Assembly: GCA_964017195.1 (NCBI GenBank)
Contig: OZ024887.1
Location: 60,504,811 to 60,568,810, forward strand
Length of the DNA stretch: 64,000 nucleotides
From: Siderastrea radians
Taxonomy: Eukaryota; Cnidaria; Anthozoa; Scleractinia; Rhizangiidae
Reading direction: 5' to 3'
Below, piece by piece: positions 11,030 through 22,699 of this stretch. Within the stretch, counting starts at the first letter, position 1. The number at the start of each line of letters is the position of its first letter. A program made the position numbers and the translations under genes. Below the pieces are notes generated by a model. The model made no database searches. It was not told the DNA's origin and worked only from the letters and a program-made list of their open reading frames with translations.

Positions 11030-11950
11030 CTAACTCGATGAACACTGAAAAAGTTGTCTGATTGTGTCCTTCACTGCTTGTCGTACTTCTCTAATCTTCC
11101 AGCAATATAGAATCGGGTTTAATGACGAGTTTAAAAAAACTAATGTTACTAAAAATTCCGATGCTATAAAAAGAGACGAAGATAAATTATTACGGGCCAT
11201 TGTGTAAGCTAGTAATATAATATACGGCAGATGACAAACAACTAATGCCAACTGCAGCCACAGTGCACTGGACACTGCCTTTTTGTATCGTGCAATGTTC
11301 ATTGGAATTGTTTGGCTCTGTTGTTCTTGAACATTCCCTTGTACTTGATTTTGACGGTGACGCAACCCAAGGAAAATCTTTGTGTAACAGTAAACTGAAG
11401 TTACCAGACAGAGTGGTGTAAATATCTTGTCACACCAAAACATTAAAACGAAATTCCAAGAGTACATTGTGGAATCGACGATACAGACAATCCAAAAAAC
11501 AATGACAGTCACGTATGTTCTCTTTAAAGTTACAACTTGTCTGTATCTGAGCCCTAACAACAGGGCGAGAAGTCTATCTACACTCACCGCAGACAATGTG
11601 AGCAAAGACACTCCAGTTAACATTTGGCCTGTCACTAAAAACGCGGCTAATGCATCGCGACAAATATTCAAACGTTCGTTTACCAAAGAGAACCAATAGG
11701 TAACTGCCAGAGGCTCTACAATAATACCAACACAGAGATCAGTTATTGCAAGGACACGAAACAACAGTTTGGACGGTGGATGAAGCGAAGACTCCTTGTG
11801 AAGGGCGACTAGGATCAAAGTGTTCCCCAGAAATGCAGTAATGGACAGAAAAATGTTCACCACTATGAGGCATATCAGCTCTTTGTGTAGACCTTCAACT
11901 AATTCTGCTGAGCAAAGCTTTTGTTCGAATGTTTTGTGGTTTATCTCCAT
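11030..11950 (-). CDS. Class A (rhodopsin-like) GPCR, copy A, 306 aa
   Basis: An orphan seven-helix receptor of the plasma membrane, expected to signal through G proteins; the ligand is unknown. Helices by eye: TM1 ~25-50 with G42-N43, TM2 ~62-84 with LAITD (D71), TM3 ~97-128 starting at C97, TM4 ~146-166 with W153, TM5 ~172-196 with P179, TM6 ~224-250, TM7 ~262-283 with NPILY (278-282), then helix 8 and a short Ser/Cys tail. C173 in loop 2 could pair with C97. Two class A signatures are altered: DRY reads DRL (125-127) and the TM6 CWxP box reads CHLP (239-242). The frame stays open upstream to 12,061 but without an ATG. The ATG at 11,950 is chosen because it matches paralogue B and follows a TTCCCATTACAG splice-acceptor-like site. 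A lone V replaces the TM2 Asn of its paralogues (residue 66). Compact loops suggest a melanocortin/adenosine-like group, unproven. Confidence 0.93.
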   Translation of the reverse strand: MEINHKTFEQKLCSAELVEGLHKELICLIVVNIFLSITAFLGNTLILVALHKESSLHPPSKLLFRVLAITDLCVGIIVEPLAVTYWFSLVNERLNICRDALAAFLVTGQMLTGVSLLTLSAVSVDRLLALLLGLRYRQVVTLKRTYVTVIVFWIVCIVDSTMYSWNFVLMFWCDKIFTPLCLVTSVYCYTKIFLGLRHRQNQVQGNVQEQQSQTIPMNIARYKKAVSSALWLQLALVVCHLPYIILLAYTMARNNLSSSLFIASEFLVTLVFLNSSLNPILYCWKIREVRQAVKDTIRQLFQCSSS

Positions 11951-11966
11951 GTTCTGTAATGGGAAT
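11951..11966 (-). promoter_or_regulatory. Candidate 3' splice acceptor just before the GPCR A start codon
   Basis: On the minus strand TATTCCCATTACAG lies directly before AAC-ATG. A pyrimidine-leaning stretch ending in ACAG suggests a 5' UTR intron whose acceptor lies 3 nt before the start. The same site is present in B and pseudogene C. Confidence 0.4.
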
Positions 11967-12614
11967 ACGCCTCCGTGAACTCGGGTCGCTTCTTTGTGTC
12001 TACGAATGACAATCTCAACAGACAAACATGTCAAAACACTGCCTTCCGAAAAGGCGCACACTAATTATGTCTATTATAATTTTTTTAAAAAAATATGCAG
12101 GTGTTAAATGAATAGAGAAAGCTATACTATTAGCAACGACATTTTACTTTCAAACCTGAAAAAACGTGCTCCCTGGAAAGTCTAAAATGAAAATAAAAGA
12201 TCCATTGCCCCTCGTTTTCTTCTGTACGTTGGTTGGATGTGCATTGTTAAGATAAAATATTCTCAGTGTCCTTGTCTTCAAACAAATTGTTGGGAAAACA
12301 TCGGAAGACGTTCTCGTTCGATGATTTTCTTTGATTGAATTCATGCTTCTTCTGAATTCATGTTTCTTAAATTTTTGCTAGAGCTTAGTTGAACTCGGCA
12401 TCTACCTGGATTTCTCCTATGTAAACTGTCGTTTAACGTCGTATTTGTATTAAAAATATGTTTTTAGAGTATTTCACCGAATAGAAGGATTTAATGAAAA
12501 AAGGCTTGCTTCTTGGAGACAAAATTTATTATTGTTGCTAGATTAGTTAAGACACACCGGGAACCGTAAGGAGCAACTTTCTTAGAGAAATTTTGTTCAC
12601 AAAGCCATAAATAG

Positions 12615-13210
12615 TTAAGGTGGCCCGATACTATTTATTTGCGTGAGGGGCAACTGTTTTGAAATCAAATTTTTAACTACTCAAAAGCATTCGATTGCTG
12701 AGATATTTTAGTCGCTGAAAAAGGAATACTTGAAGTTTATCAAAAGCGTACTTTTATTGAGTTCGACAGGAATATACGGACATTTTGAGCAATTTGCGGA
12801 ATAATTTGAATAGAGGGATAATGTTGGTCCTTAGCCAGTGCGTGGAAGAGCAGACCACGTTACTTTATTCAAATTATTCCGCAAGGTGGACTCCCAAGGG
12901 GCAATTGTGACAAATCGTCCCGTGCAGAATTCCAAAACAGCATTGTGATATTGATTTATTTTTCTACAAAACGGTTTTCAGAGCAGTTTGGTTGAACAGC
13001 TCGCGAGTGACCCGCATTTTCGTTGAAAACCACGTTCAAGAAAATTGCTGAAAATGTTCGTATTTTGGTATTGATCTCAATAAAAGTACGCTTTTGATAA
13101 ACTTATGGCATTCCTTTTTCAGCGCCTAAAATATCTCAGCAATCAAATGCTGTTGAGCAGCTAAAAATTTGATTTCAAAACAGTTGCCCCTCACGGGCAA
13201 GCTTTTTTAA
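12615..13210. mobile_element. Foldback element inserted in unit A only
   Basis: Two long inverted arms match closely: about 12,640-12,765 (GAGGGGCAACTGTTTTGAAA onward) and about 13,080-13,195. Inside, TTCAAATTATTCCGCAA-type sequence is again inverted (about 12,795-12,815 and 12,865-12,885). Units B and D lack it. The left edge reads TTAAGGTGGCCCGATAC and the right edge lies at a TTAA (13,207-13,210), though the outermost bases are asymmetric. Confidence 0.7.
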
Positions 13211-13718
13211 GATTTCAATATATCTTCATGTCTACACGCTATACCTGAGGCAGCTGAAGTCAGGATGTTCTAATAATAATTGCAGTTCAAACAACAGCAT
13301 TTTACTCTGACGCATTGCAAATACGTGCATCCACTGGTTTGTCCGTGAAGAGTGGTAGATATTCGGCAAATATCCAACACCAATCGCCTCCACTTCGGTG
13401 AATAAGTGTTAATTATTAACGATTATTGGGTTAACACACTTTTCACCAGTTATTCAACAAGGCATTTCAGAATTCTTGCGGTGTCATGGTAACATAAGAT
13501 AAAACGGTACTGACGAAAAATTTTGGAAAGGTGGTTGCTGGTATCTGAAATTTGTTTGCAGCATCCGTTCAGTAGTAATTTGTTTGTAGTGAATTCAAGC
13601 AAGTGAGGAAAGACAGTTCAAGAAATTATTAAAGGAAGTTCTCGCTTATAATTACCAGGCAGGAAGTTTCTTTCTATAATTATTATTACCGTTGTCACTA
13701 AAGAGCACGTATCTGAAT

Positions 13719-14135
13719 CAGGGGCACACAACGGTTCATTTCGGGGAATATCTGTTCGGAGGCCCAAAATCGCCTGAGATATTCGGAGTTGATTGCAGTG
13801 AAAGCTAGAGATTTCTTCGGCGAAACATCACGTCGAACCTTGGTAACAAGAAGACTTATTAGCTCCTATTGTTTTCGGAGGGACAAATCTGTCGTTTATA
13901 GTGCAAAATAAGGTCAGCTAGCATTTTCGGAGAGCTATTAGCAGCTCGGAAATTCGGCGGATAGGATCAGTCTGTTCCCTAAAAGTCGCGGCCTAAATTT
14001 TCAGCTAAAAAATCCGAACAGACCAATCTGTGTTAGCTTACACAAACATGTCTTCGAAAAGCTCTGAAACAATCCAAGAAAGCAGAAAATGATATTTCAA
14101 GTATTCTGCTAAAATTTTCTCGTTGGGTGCCCCTG
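13719..14135. mobile_element. CAGGGGCAC-ended MITE (unit A)
   Basis: It begins CAGGGGCACACAACGG and ends CGTTGGGTGCCCCTG, an imperfect TIR of about 16 bp. CAGGG-type ends resemble hAT elements, but no clean 8 bp duplication is visible. Also present in unit B. Confidence 0.6.
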
Positions 14136-17100
14136 CTGCATGCATCAGTTGTAAGTAAAATACTAATGTTGAACAGCCATTATTTTCAAAACGTCCTCTT
14201 GAGCTGTTACAGTTATGAAGTGTGGACATGAAGGCGTAATAAAGGTGCCAAAAAAATCGGAACTTTTGCACATAAATATCTGGCTATCGGCTATGTTGTG
14301 ACATATGCGTAAGAAGCGGTGTTTTCAGCTGTGTTTTAACTAATGCAAACAAATTGGTAAACTTTCAATGGTATCTTTGATTATGTTAAACTGCACTCGC
14401 TTTTTAAGCAGAGAGGTATCAAGACTCTGGGATTGCTCTTTATTCCATTGTAGTTCACATCTTTAGACTTCGACTCGACTCTCAGCTACTATGTTGCTAT
14501 TGTCAACTGACCAGTATCAACTACCACTGACAGCTACTTCTTCTACTGCTGAACTACAACCGCTAATGCAACCAATTAGATACTGTCACTGTAGACATGT
14601 TTGGGTTGACCTAAAGCCAAGAACTTGGCCAACCCAATGAGCACTTGATCAGAACACCAAAATATGCCAACGGAACAAACGGAAACTAATGACATCTAGA
14701 CACAATTGAAAACACTGGATAATTTTAGGATAAAGCACTAGCCATAACCTAGAACTGGGGAATAAATCAGTAAGATCCAGGATTCGACCCAACGTTAACC
14801 ACTCATGGTGGTCTTTGGCCAAGGTCAGGGAAATTTCCCAAACGTGCTCACAGCGAAAACTAGTATCGCTAACTCTAGGACTCTCAGACAAGTAGGAAAT
14901 GACACTAGACGGCAACAAAAATCCTTCGTGTGAGATGACCTTATTTTTTTTTGCATAAGGTCATAGCACGATTATAAACTAGCCGTCTCGAACGGAAATT
15001 AGCGAAATTTCAAAATTCAAATAATAACACTACAAAGTAAATATTCAATTTTCAACTTCCTAACATTATGTCAGGCTTTCTACGGAGTACGTTTTCACGC
15101 GTTTGAAAGTAATAATATTTTGCTAATAATTAGTGAACCCATTCTTCAACGGAGGACGTCAGTTATGACTGGGTTAATAAAACTTTGCTATTTTATCCTT
15201 TCGGTTCCTCTGTTTGATTCCGATTTATGATGCACTTACGTTTAAAACATCGCCCATAGTGTACTATTGTTTGTCGTACAAACAGAGACTTTAACCGTCT
15301 ACAATACATAAATACATGTTTCCACAATGTTTTATGAACAAGAAAAGAAAACTTAAACTTGTTTTTTTTTTCCTTTTTTTTTTTCAACGACTACCGCTTT
15401 TTGAAGACTCGAACCGGTTCTTCCTCTCTAGTAATAACCAAGCTGAACAAAAACCTTCTTTTTGTTTTGTTTTGTCTTACGGCCCCTATACCATTAATTT
15501 GGACCTACCTACTTTATATAGGTGGTAAAAAGAGAAGCTAATTGGTGAAAAATAGCTCAATAAATAGCAAAGGAAAATTCCCCCCCCCCCCCACCCCCAA
15601 ATGTCGTCTTCACGATACTAATCTACTCTACGTTTGACTCTCAGCAAAGACGTGAGCAGGTGACCACTTGTTATGAAAGGTTTACTTTAATTTAACACTT
15701 TTAGCCCTCTCTTCGATGCGAAACTCCTTTCTAGCTACTGTAAAATGGAGGGGTTTTGGATTTAAGGAATTTAAAAGAACGTTGTAGACTCCGCTGTTTT
15801 GCTTAAACAGCTGCAGATCATAACATTCATAATAGACATCGTGCAATGAACGTAGTACTTTGACATGTTTTGCATATTGAGATTATCATTCGTCTTAATA
15901 AGGAAGTGACACAAATTTACTGTCGTACTCCCACTGCTGCAAAATCGCCATTACCAACATTACCCGCGACGACATCCAAAACGTACTCGAACAACAGTCT
16001 TGCTCAGCTGAAAGTATACAGAAAGAACTGATAGCTCTTTCAGTCGTGAACATCATTTTGTGTCTATTACTGAGGCCCTGCTAGGGTTTTAGGATTATGG
16101 ATTGTTAGGGGTTCTTAGAGAAGGGATACGGATTATCGGCCACTTAATTTAAAGAGTACGGATTATTTGTACTGCATTTGAAAATAACGGATTATTAGGC
16201 AGCCCACCTTACGTGGCGGGCAAGGCCACCTTTAGTTCTACAGTAAAAAAAAAAATTCTAAAACGAAGTTTGTATTCCTTTGGTAAGTGCTTGAAGGTCA
16301 CGAATGATTGATTGGTATGTTAATGATACCTATTTGGACGGGAGTGGTGGGTGTGACCGTTGTATTCTTGGGGATAGGTGTATGCAGGAGCCTATAAGCG
16401 TAGTTGTGTGTGGTTGACAGCATATATTGCTTTGCACGTTTTCCCGTGCTAGGCAGCTCTTTGTTTTTGAGTTGGGATTTTATTGTTGGTTTTTACCTTT
16501 TTCTAGCGTTGAATGAGTCTAAGATCAAATCTTCTTAACCAACAAGGCCCTCTTTGCCTTCATGTTTTGCAAAATCGAATGGTTTGGGAGGTTTCACTTC
16601 CAATAAAGGCTGAATAGTGCTCACACCAGTGTGCTGTCTGTTGGCTTTTTCGCAAGAACTTGGTGGAGGGAGACGATAAAGAAGACTGTTGCCAAGAGGT
16701 ACCAACTCATGGAAAATTTTAGGCTACTTTTTGGACTACTTACATCATCTCAGGGCGTTGCCAGAATCATTATTTAACACAACTGACCAGACGAAATGTT
16801 GTTTTGGCTTCCATGCATGTTTAAACAAGATTATGCACAAATGTAAAGTGGACAGACTTGAGTAAAACTTTTGAAAACGTTGTTATCTTAAATGGATTGC
16901 ATTACATGATGCAACTTTAACCTAACCATCAATCTAGTATTTATTTTATGGTTACGGTCAAGTTAATTAATTGTGTTTGTATTAAGGATGTCATGTAGTG
17001 TTTTGGTGTGGTCCATATATGGGAGATTGTGTGGAGGATTAGATGTCAGCGCAATATACAAGTGTGTAAGTTTGTGTTGAGTAAACATGTTCTAGATTTG

Positions 17101-17626
17101 TGTTCGTTTGGATGTTCTGTTATTGTTAGTTGTAAGTGTTGTAGAGAATTTAGATGTGAATAGAAATCGTTAATGTATAGTATTTGTTTTTTGTAGTAGT
17201 TTGAGGTGAGGTTTTTTTCATAGGAGGTGGAATTTGGTGTTTTTTTGTCCAGTGAGTAGTACGGTAATTCTATTTTAGAATAAGGTGATATGTAGAATTT
17301 GAAATTAAGTTTGTACTAAATGTATTTAGCAAGAAGAAATTGTTGTAGCGTAATATAGTGACGAAATTGTTGTAGCGTGATGTTATGCGGTTGTATTTGT
17401 AATTTGTTGAGTTGGAAATGGAGAAGTATTAGTTACGGTTAGGTTTTGATTAGCTCGAACTGCGACTCGCTAGACTTGCCGGCTCGCATTTTTAGCACAC
17501 CCAACATTACAAAGGGACCGTCTTTGATAGACCACAGGTTTTCTTCTTAGTGGTCATTTTTTTATGGATATGTTTGTTTACAAGCTTGGGATATGGATTA
17601 TTAATGAAATTTACCCAGGATTATTC
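14136..17626. other. Non-coding part of unit A
   Basis: Open frames here (for example about 14,650-14,918) are also open in unit B, but the two copies are so similar that this is not evidence of selection. They show no domain or signal. Holds A/T and C homopolymer runs (about 15,359-15,385, 15,580-15,592). No gene supported. Confidence 0.5.
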
Positions 17627-17743
17627 AATTACATGCAGCTGTCAACTATGCAAATTTGTTCAACATAGAGGCCCTGTAAGGGGGGAGGCCTTACAGGGCC
17701 TCTATGTTGAACAAATTTGCATAGTTGACAGCTGCTTGTAATT
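17627..17743. repeat. Near-perfect 55 bp-arm palindrome
   Basis: The left arm (17,627-17,682) runs from AATTACATGCAGCTG to GGCCCTGTAAGG. The right arm (17,689-17,743) is its reverse complement with about one mismatch. The spacer is 6 bp. Unit B has only the outer part of the right arm (about 31,798-31,840). Confidence 0.95.
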
Positions 17744-17869
17744 AGAACCTTTGGAATGTAACGCAACGCTCAAAACATCTCGAACCGAACGCAATTTTAG
17801 TGTCACGCTATAATTAACTGTCACGTAGTCACGCTGTTCATCTTTGCTAGAGGGGGAGCGATGTAGTGA

Positions 17870-19073
17870 CTGTACAGCGTCGCAAATGATCCCGAGACCG
17901 CAAGTGATCCCCGACCGCAAATGATCCCCAAATTGGACCGCAAATGATCCCGCTAAATAATAGAAATGGAGTGACAATAGAACGGCGATGACATTGTAAA
18001 TTGTTGTTGTTGTAAAGGCGTGGACGGAGGCACGGCGAGGTCTACGGAATAATGTGGATACTGGAGCTTTTGTCTTTACTACTCCTCAAGGCACGTTTTA
18101 GCCCCATAATTCATGACTTAGATATTTTATTTCGAGGCAAAAAAAATAAATAAATAATAAAATGTTACGATGTAACGTAGTCCTTTAAATTCGCAATTGT
18201 TTTTGTACCTTTGGTTTAGCATGCCGGTTGTAAATATACCTTGTTTAATTTGTGTATTTTCTTAACGATCTGTTAACAGAATAACAGAATGCTTTCTTAT
18301 ACATGTTCAAGTAGTACGAGAAAATTTGCAGCCGCTCATGTTAACTGATTTTACCAGCCAGCTACAAATATATATATTTCTTTATCTCGAGCGGGTTAAC
18401 GTTTCCTTTCTAGAGCAATGCTCAATGGAAAAATCAATGAGTTTACTTCAACACTCAAATTTACAACATGGAATACTTTTCTGATTTCTTAGGTGGGTAT
18501 AACCAGCTCGATGCAAAAAGTTATGCACGTTAGACTGGTTGCGTGACAACTCAAACACTCAAATAGTTACCTATCAAAGATATCGGCTGCTAACGACAAC
18601 ACTGGCGGGATTTCCCCCACACGCACAAAAGACAAGATCCAAATCTACCTCGGTTTTCTTATCACTTTCATTTTTGTGGTCTTTGTCACCTCCACCAGCA
18701 TTAACGCCACCAAAAATCGCCAATGAAAGGACGAGAGTAATCAAATTGGAGACCAGTTTGGCCATTTCTTCAAGTGCGATCGCATGCGAGTTCGGGTGAA
18801 TACATGGTCCAGTGACCTTCTCACACATGGTTCATAGTGACCTTTGATTTCAAAGCCAGATGTCAATCCCCACGCCCTGGAAACCTGTGGCTTTCTCGAC
18901 TGTATCGCGGACTCAGTCAACCATCGGTCGGTCATCCATGAGATCTGTATATGCATATGAATATAAAATATATATTTTTTAACCATAATCATGTTTGCTT
19001 TCTATGCCATTGTATTCTAGGGTCTTTAAAATGTTGTATTTCACTGATCAATAAGACATTTTTCTGCTTTTTT

Positions 19074-19104
<31 letters not shown>

Positions 19105-19264
19105 TGTTGGTCAGCACTTTCACCTTCCAGTATTTTCACCTCACTGAGACTCCAAGCCATTCCAAATTTTTTCAGCGGGATCATTTGCGGTCCGCTGTAG
19201 GGATCATTTGTGGTCCTGGGATCATTTGCGGTCCAATTTGGGGATCATTTGCGGCGCTGTACAG
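17870..19264. mobile_element. 1.4 kb element with iterated GATCATTTGCGG termini (unit A)
   Basis: It begins CTGTACAGCGTCGCAAATGATC and ends with the near-exact reverse complement. Each arm carries three or four spaced copies of GGGATCATTTGCGGTCC or its complement (17,880-17,952; 19,178-19,254). Such subterminal iterations are typical of transposase-binding sites in non-autonomous DNA elements. The interior holds a small signal-peptide ORF (18,574-18,765) and a (TTTA)n run (about 19,070-19,104). No transposase or clear target duplication was found. Confidence 0.65.
18574..18765 (-). CDS. Putative small secreted peptide, copy in unit A (63 aa)
   Basis: The ATG at 18,765 opens a 63-residue frame. 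Residues 1-23 look like a strong signal peptide: MAKLVS, then the hydrophobic stretch LITLVLSLAIF, with a likely cleavage after GGVNA. The mature part starts GGGDKD, is highly charged (NESDKKTEVDLD) and ends with a short CAC motif and SVVVSSRYL. The frame also stays open upstream of the ATG, so the start is chosen by the signal peptide. Unit B has the same frame with about three amino-acid changes, none in the signal peptide. It lies wholly inside a TIR-bounded mobile element. It may be a captured first exon, a genuine peptide gene or chance. No family is recognised. Confidence 0.4.
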   Translation of the reverse strand: MAKLVSNLITLVLSLAIFGGVNAGGGDKDHKNESDKKTEVDLDLVFCACGGNPASVVVSSRYL

Positions 19265-19497
19265 AACTAAAGGTTGCACTACGAGTGTCGGATTGCTTTT
19301 GTAATTCTTTTGCTGATGTGTTGTAATCGGCATTGTGTTTTTTAAAATCTATCTGAAGAGTACAAATAGTCAGTGGCTGAGAATAAACGATAGTTTTGTT
19401 CAGATGTTTGGGAATCTTGTCCCTCAGTGGCACTACAACATCGTTAGGAGTACTGAGTTGGAAATATAACAGAAACTATTTGATTGTCAGTCATTAA

Positions 19498-22400
19498 AGT
19501 GTATATGACACGAAAATTTTTTCTTCGGTTTTTGATTGTTTTTTGTGTATAAAAAACGATTCTAAGCTTTAAACCGGCATCAAACTTTTCAAACGTACTT
19601 TTTTCGCGGTTAAAATAGCGCAAATTTGACTTCAAAAGTGTCGCCGTCTCGCGCGGCCAAAATATCACGTGATTAGCTAATGTGACGTCAATCGACTTGA
19701 TACCAAACCCAACATGGCGTCAAAGTGGAAGGAACTTGGCAGATTTGGTAAAGGTTTCTCGTAGCTGAAGCGCCTAATAAGCAGTGGTTTGCGTATTCCT
19801 TTTGGCGATGTGGAGGGAAAGTACTCAGTATTCCTCGGATCCAGCGTTTTGGGACAAGGGAATCGAAATAATTGTGTTGAAGGAGATGCAAGATCGAAGC
19901 ACTCAGGCTACTCGAGATTTTGATGTTTGCCATGTTTTTAACTTGAAGATATGGTTACGAACGAGCATTGTTTTATAAGGATCTGTCTCGATAAACAAAG
20001 ACGTTTTACTGCAAAGCCCAGGGATGCTTTTCATTCGTAAAGCAGGACAGGTACGATAGCGTGGTCTGACTTTCGATTGTACAGGCGAACAGAGCTGCCA
20101 GTACGGTCTTAAATGAAATTTGTTTTTATTCTTCTCTGGACTTTAGTAAGACATTATGATATCAATATAATTTCAACGACGATCGCCTACTCAACATTTT
20201 TACACCGGACTGTGCATACACTTTCTTAACCTGACTGCACTGGATGAAGGATTTTAACTTAAATAAATCACCTTTTTAGCAAGACAAGAGTTCAGGATTT
20301 TGTTTGACTCTTCCTGTGAGGAGTCTCTAAATGCCTCGTTCTTAGAGAGTGAAAATAGAAAGAAAATCAAGAGGTCGCTGAAAGAATTCCAGGAAAATGT
20401 CTCACTCGGTTATATTTGTTTATGAAGACAAACATTTTCTAGGAGTTTGTTTAATCCTATGTCAACATATCAAGGTTTTTACCAATCAGGCTGAAATAAA
20501 TTCCCTGCCTTTTCACTGATGACCATGACCTGACCTGACCTGATTTACATCAGCTTGCCAACAACAAAAATCCCTGTTAATACCAACAGCTGTAACTAAG
20601 CTCGATCCATCCAGGCCTCGAGTGATCTAGATTGGGTGGTTGTTGATACTGACACAGGGCATTCAGACCCCCCCCCCCTTGCTTTTTGGTCAGATGAAGT
20701 AAACATGGAATCATTATCTCTTGTTGCTTTATGTTTGGTGGTGGTTCTGATAAATCAATAAATATCAACTATCAAAATTGAACATCAAGTGATGATGACA
20801 GAAGGACACTCCTTCTGTTGCAATGATTGTGACCTATTGTCAACAAGAACAATACATTACATTGTATTTAATTTACTATTTTAGAAACTTCCCATATAGG
20901 AATACTTAGATAAATTGTTGTTGTTGTTGTACTGCCACTCTTTGTTGGCTGTGACAAAACAGGTACACTATGGCATGATGTTACAAACAAAAAAAATTGA
21001 CTGGTGATTTACAATGTTGTTAAGGATGCCACAAATGCCCCAAGCTTTAACTCTGTCCCCAGTTATTAGGAACTATGGTATTAAGTTAGGTGCTCCATAC
21101 AGGGCTTCCACCTCTCTCCATCAGAATCAGGCTTAAGCAGATTAAGCTTGTGGGGCCAGCCCTGTGTCAGGAACCTGTATTGTGTGTGTGTGTGTGTGTG
21201 TTGGGGGGGGGGGGGAGTGAGCTGCTGTAAATAATATCTACAAGGGATGTATGGATCCTCATCACTGTGTCTGAGTGATACGTATGCTTTGGTAATCAAC
21301 CAGTTATTGTTGATAAAGATAATGATTATTATCGATGAAGGTTGATGTTGATTTCCACTGTTGATAGGAAAATTGTTTGAGAAGGAGTCAATATGGAGAC
21401 CCATTGTTGATTTGCAAATTTACTTGTCAATTGTCAATTCCTGTTGGTTTATTTATGATTAACTGTTAGTTTTAGTAGAGTTTGATATGCTGCACTCCCC
21501 TCCTGTGGTATTAAAAACACCAAAAGCTACTTAAGAAGCTCAAGGACACCAGTTATTTTAAAAGCTTATGAACATGGTTATGATTCAATAACAGTTCTAC
21601 AATATTGGAAAACCATACCCACAGCAAAACAAAACAAAATGAACTGTATTTTAATGCGAAATGTGACATTGCCTTCATGGTACTGAGTTGTTTGAAAAAT
21701 TACAGAGCCATGATTAGTGTTAATACCCTAACCGCCATTGATACTCTAGATAGCAACAGTCTTAAGCTGCTATATTTTCTGAATCAGCCAGTAATATGGC
21801 AAGTAGCGTGCGAGCCGAAGTCAGTTTCAGTGCCGTTTTTAAAGTAAAGCGTATATAGATTCTAATTGCAGGATAACACGACAGTGGAAATAAATGTCTT
21901 TTCTGGCCTGGAAGTTTCGCATACGGCCATATTATCAACAAAACGATTTCGTCATTGGCTTTTCTCCACACTCTGTAAAAACACTTTTGCTTGCTGCAGA
22001 AACCACGGAAACTAAGCCAGGCTGGGAATAAACTCTGGGAACTCGTTCTTAAATCGAAATGAATCGAAAATCCAGCGCACTCTCTATAAGAACGACGACA
22101 TTTTTGCGGTATTAAAACATCAAAACAATCGGCACTTTCGGTTCTCCTTAGGTTGATGGAAATAGTAAGCTGTTTATGTGAACACAAGGGCTTTGATGTT
22201 CTCGATAAACCCTAAAACAACTCAAGAACGAAATCTCACAACTGAGGTGCTTCCACTGATGTACAGTCAGGATAAGTCTTCGACTTTGAGATCAACATCC
22301 TCACCACAGTACGAAAGAAGAGAAGACATCGCAAATGTTCGTCGTTGTCTGGTTTGATAAGACCTAAAACAGCTCTTTTTTTCTCCTACTTGTTCTTTCT

Positions 22401-22695
22401 CACTGTAGGTCTTGGAAGTTTCGAAAAGATCCCCGATACTGCTGAACAATGTCAACATTTTGAGGCGATTTGTAACAAAAACACTGCGTTCGCGGGAACG
22501 CAATCAAGTCGATTGACGTCACTATGCGTAAATTCGGTCCCAGTCCCCGGGACAGTTTTGAAGTGAAAAATAGGGTCTTTTGCCCGCGAAAAAAGAGGCT
22601 TTTAAACATTTTAGGCCGGTTTTAAGTTAAGTATCGTTTTTTATACACATCAGACTCTCAAAAACCGAAGAAAAAAATTTCGTGTCATATACACT
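19498..22695. mobile_element. 3.2 kb TTAA-flanked non-autonomous element in unit A
   Basis: It is flanked by TTAA (19,494-19,497 and 22,696-22,699). The outer ~40 bp form a TIR (AGTGTATATGACACGAAA... and its complement), and weaker inverted similarity runs on to about 200 bp, including TGACGTCAATCGACTTGA at 19,683 and its complement ending near 22,521. Unit B has uninterrupted sequence at this point (about 33,626), though with GTCAACTG rather than an intact TTAA. TTAA duplication is used by piggyBac and Kolobok transposons; no transposase is present, so the superfamily is undecided. The interior has a C-run at about 20,670, a (TG)n/(G)n tract at 21,179-21,215 and no recognisable gene. Confidence 0.85.
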
Positions 22696-22699
22696 TTAA

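Noticed and set aside
11427..11699. Plus-strand frames antisense to the GPCRs (also 25,758-25,988, 49,602-49,832, 53,159-53,389)
   Set aside because: They are reverse-strand shadows of the receptor coding regions, conserved only because the receptor is.
11951..12061. N-terminal extension of GPCR A (343 aa version)
   Set aside because: It begins at GTG rather than ATG, is absent from the ATG-anchored paralogue B and crosses a probable splice acceptor.
14038..14271. 77-codon minus frame, also open at 28,009-28,206
   Set aside because: It starts at GTG, overlaps the CAGGGGCAC MITE end, and is truncated in unit B.
14649..14918. 89-104 codon frames at 14,649-14,918 and 28,587-28,901, conserved between units A and B
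   Set aside because: The whole units are nearly identical, so conservation says nothing. No domain, signal peptide or splice context was seen.
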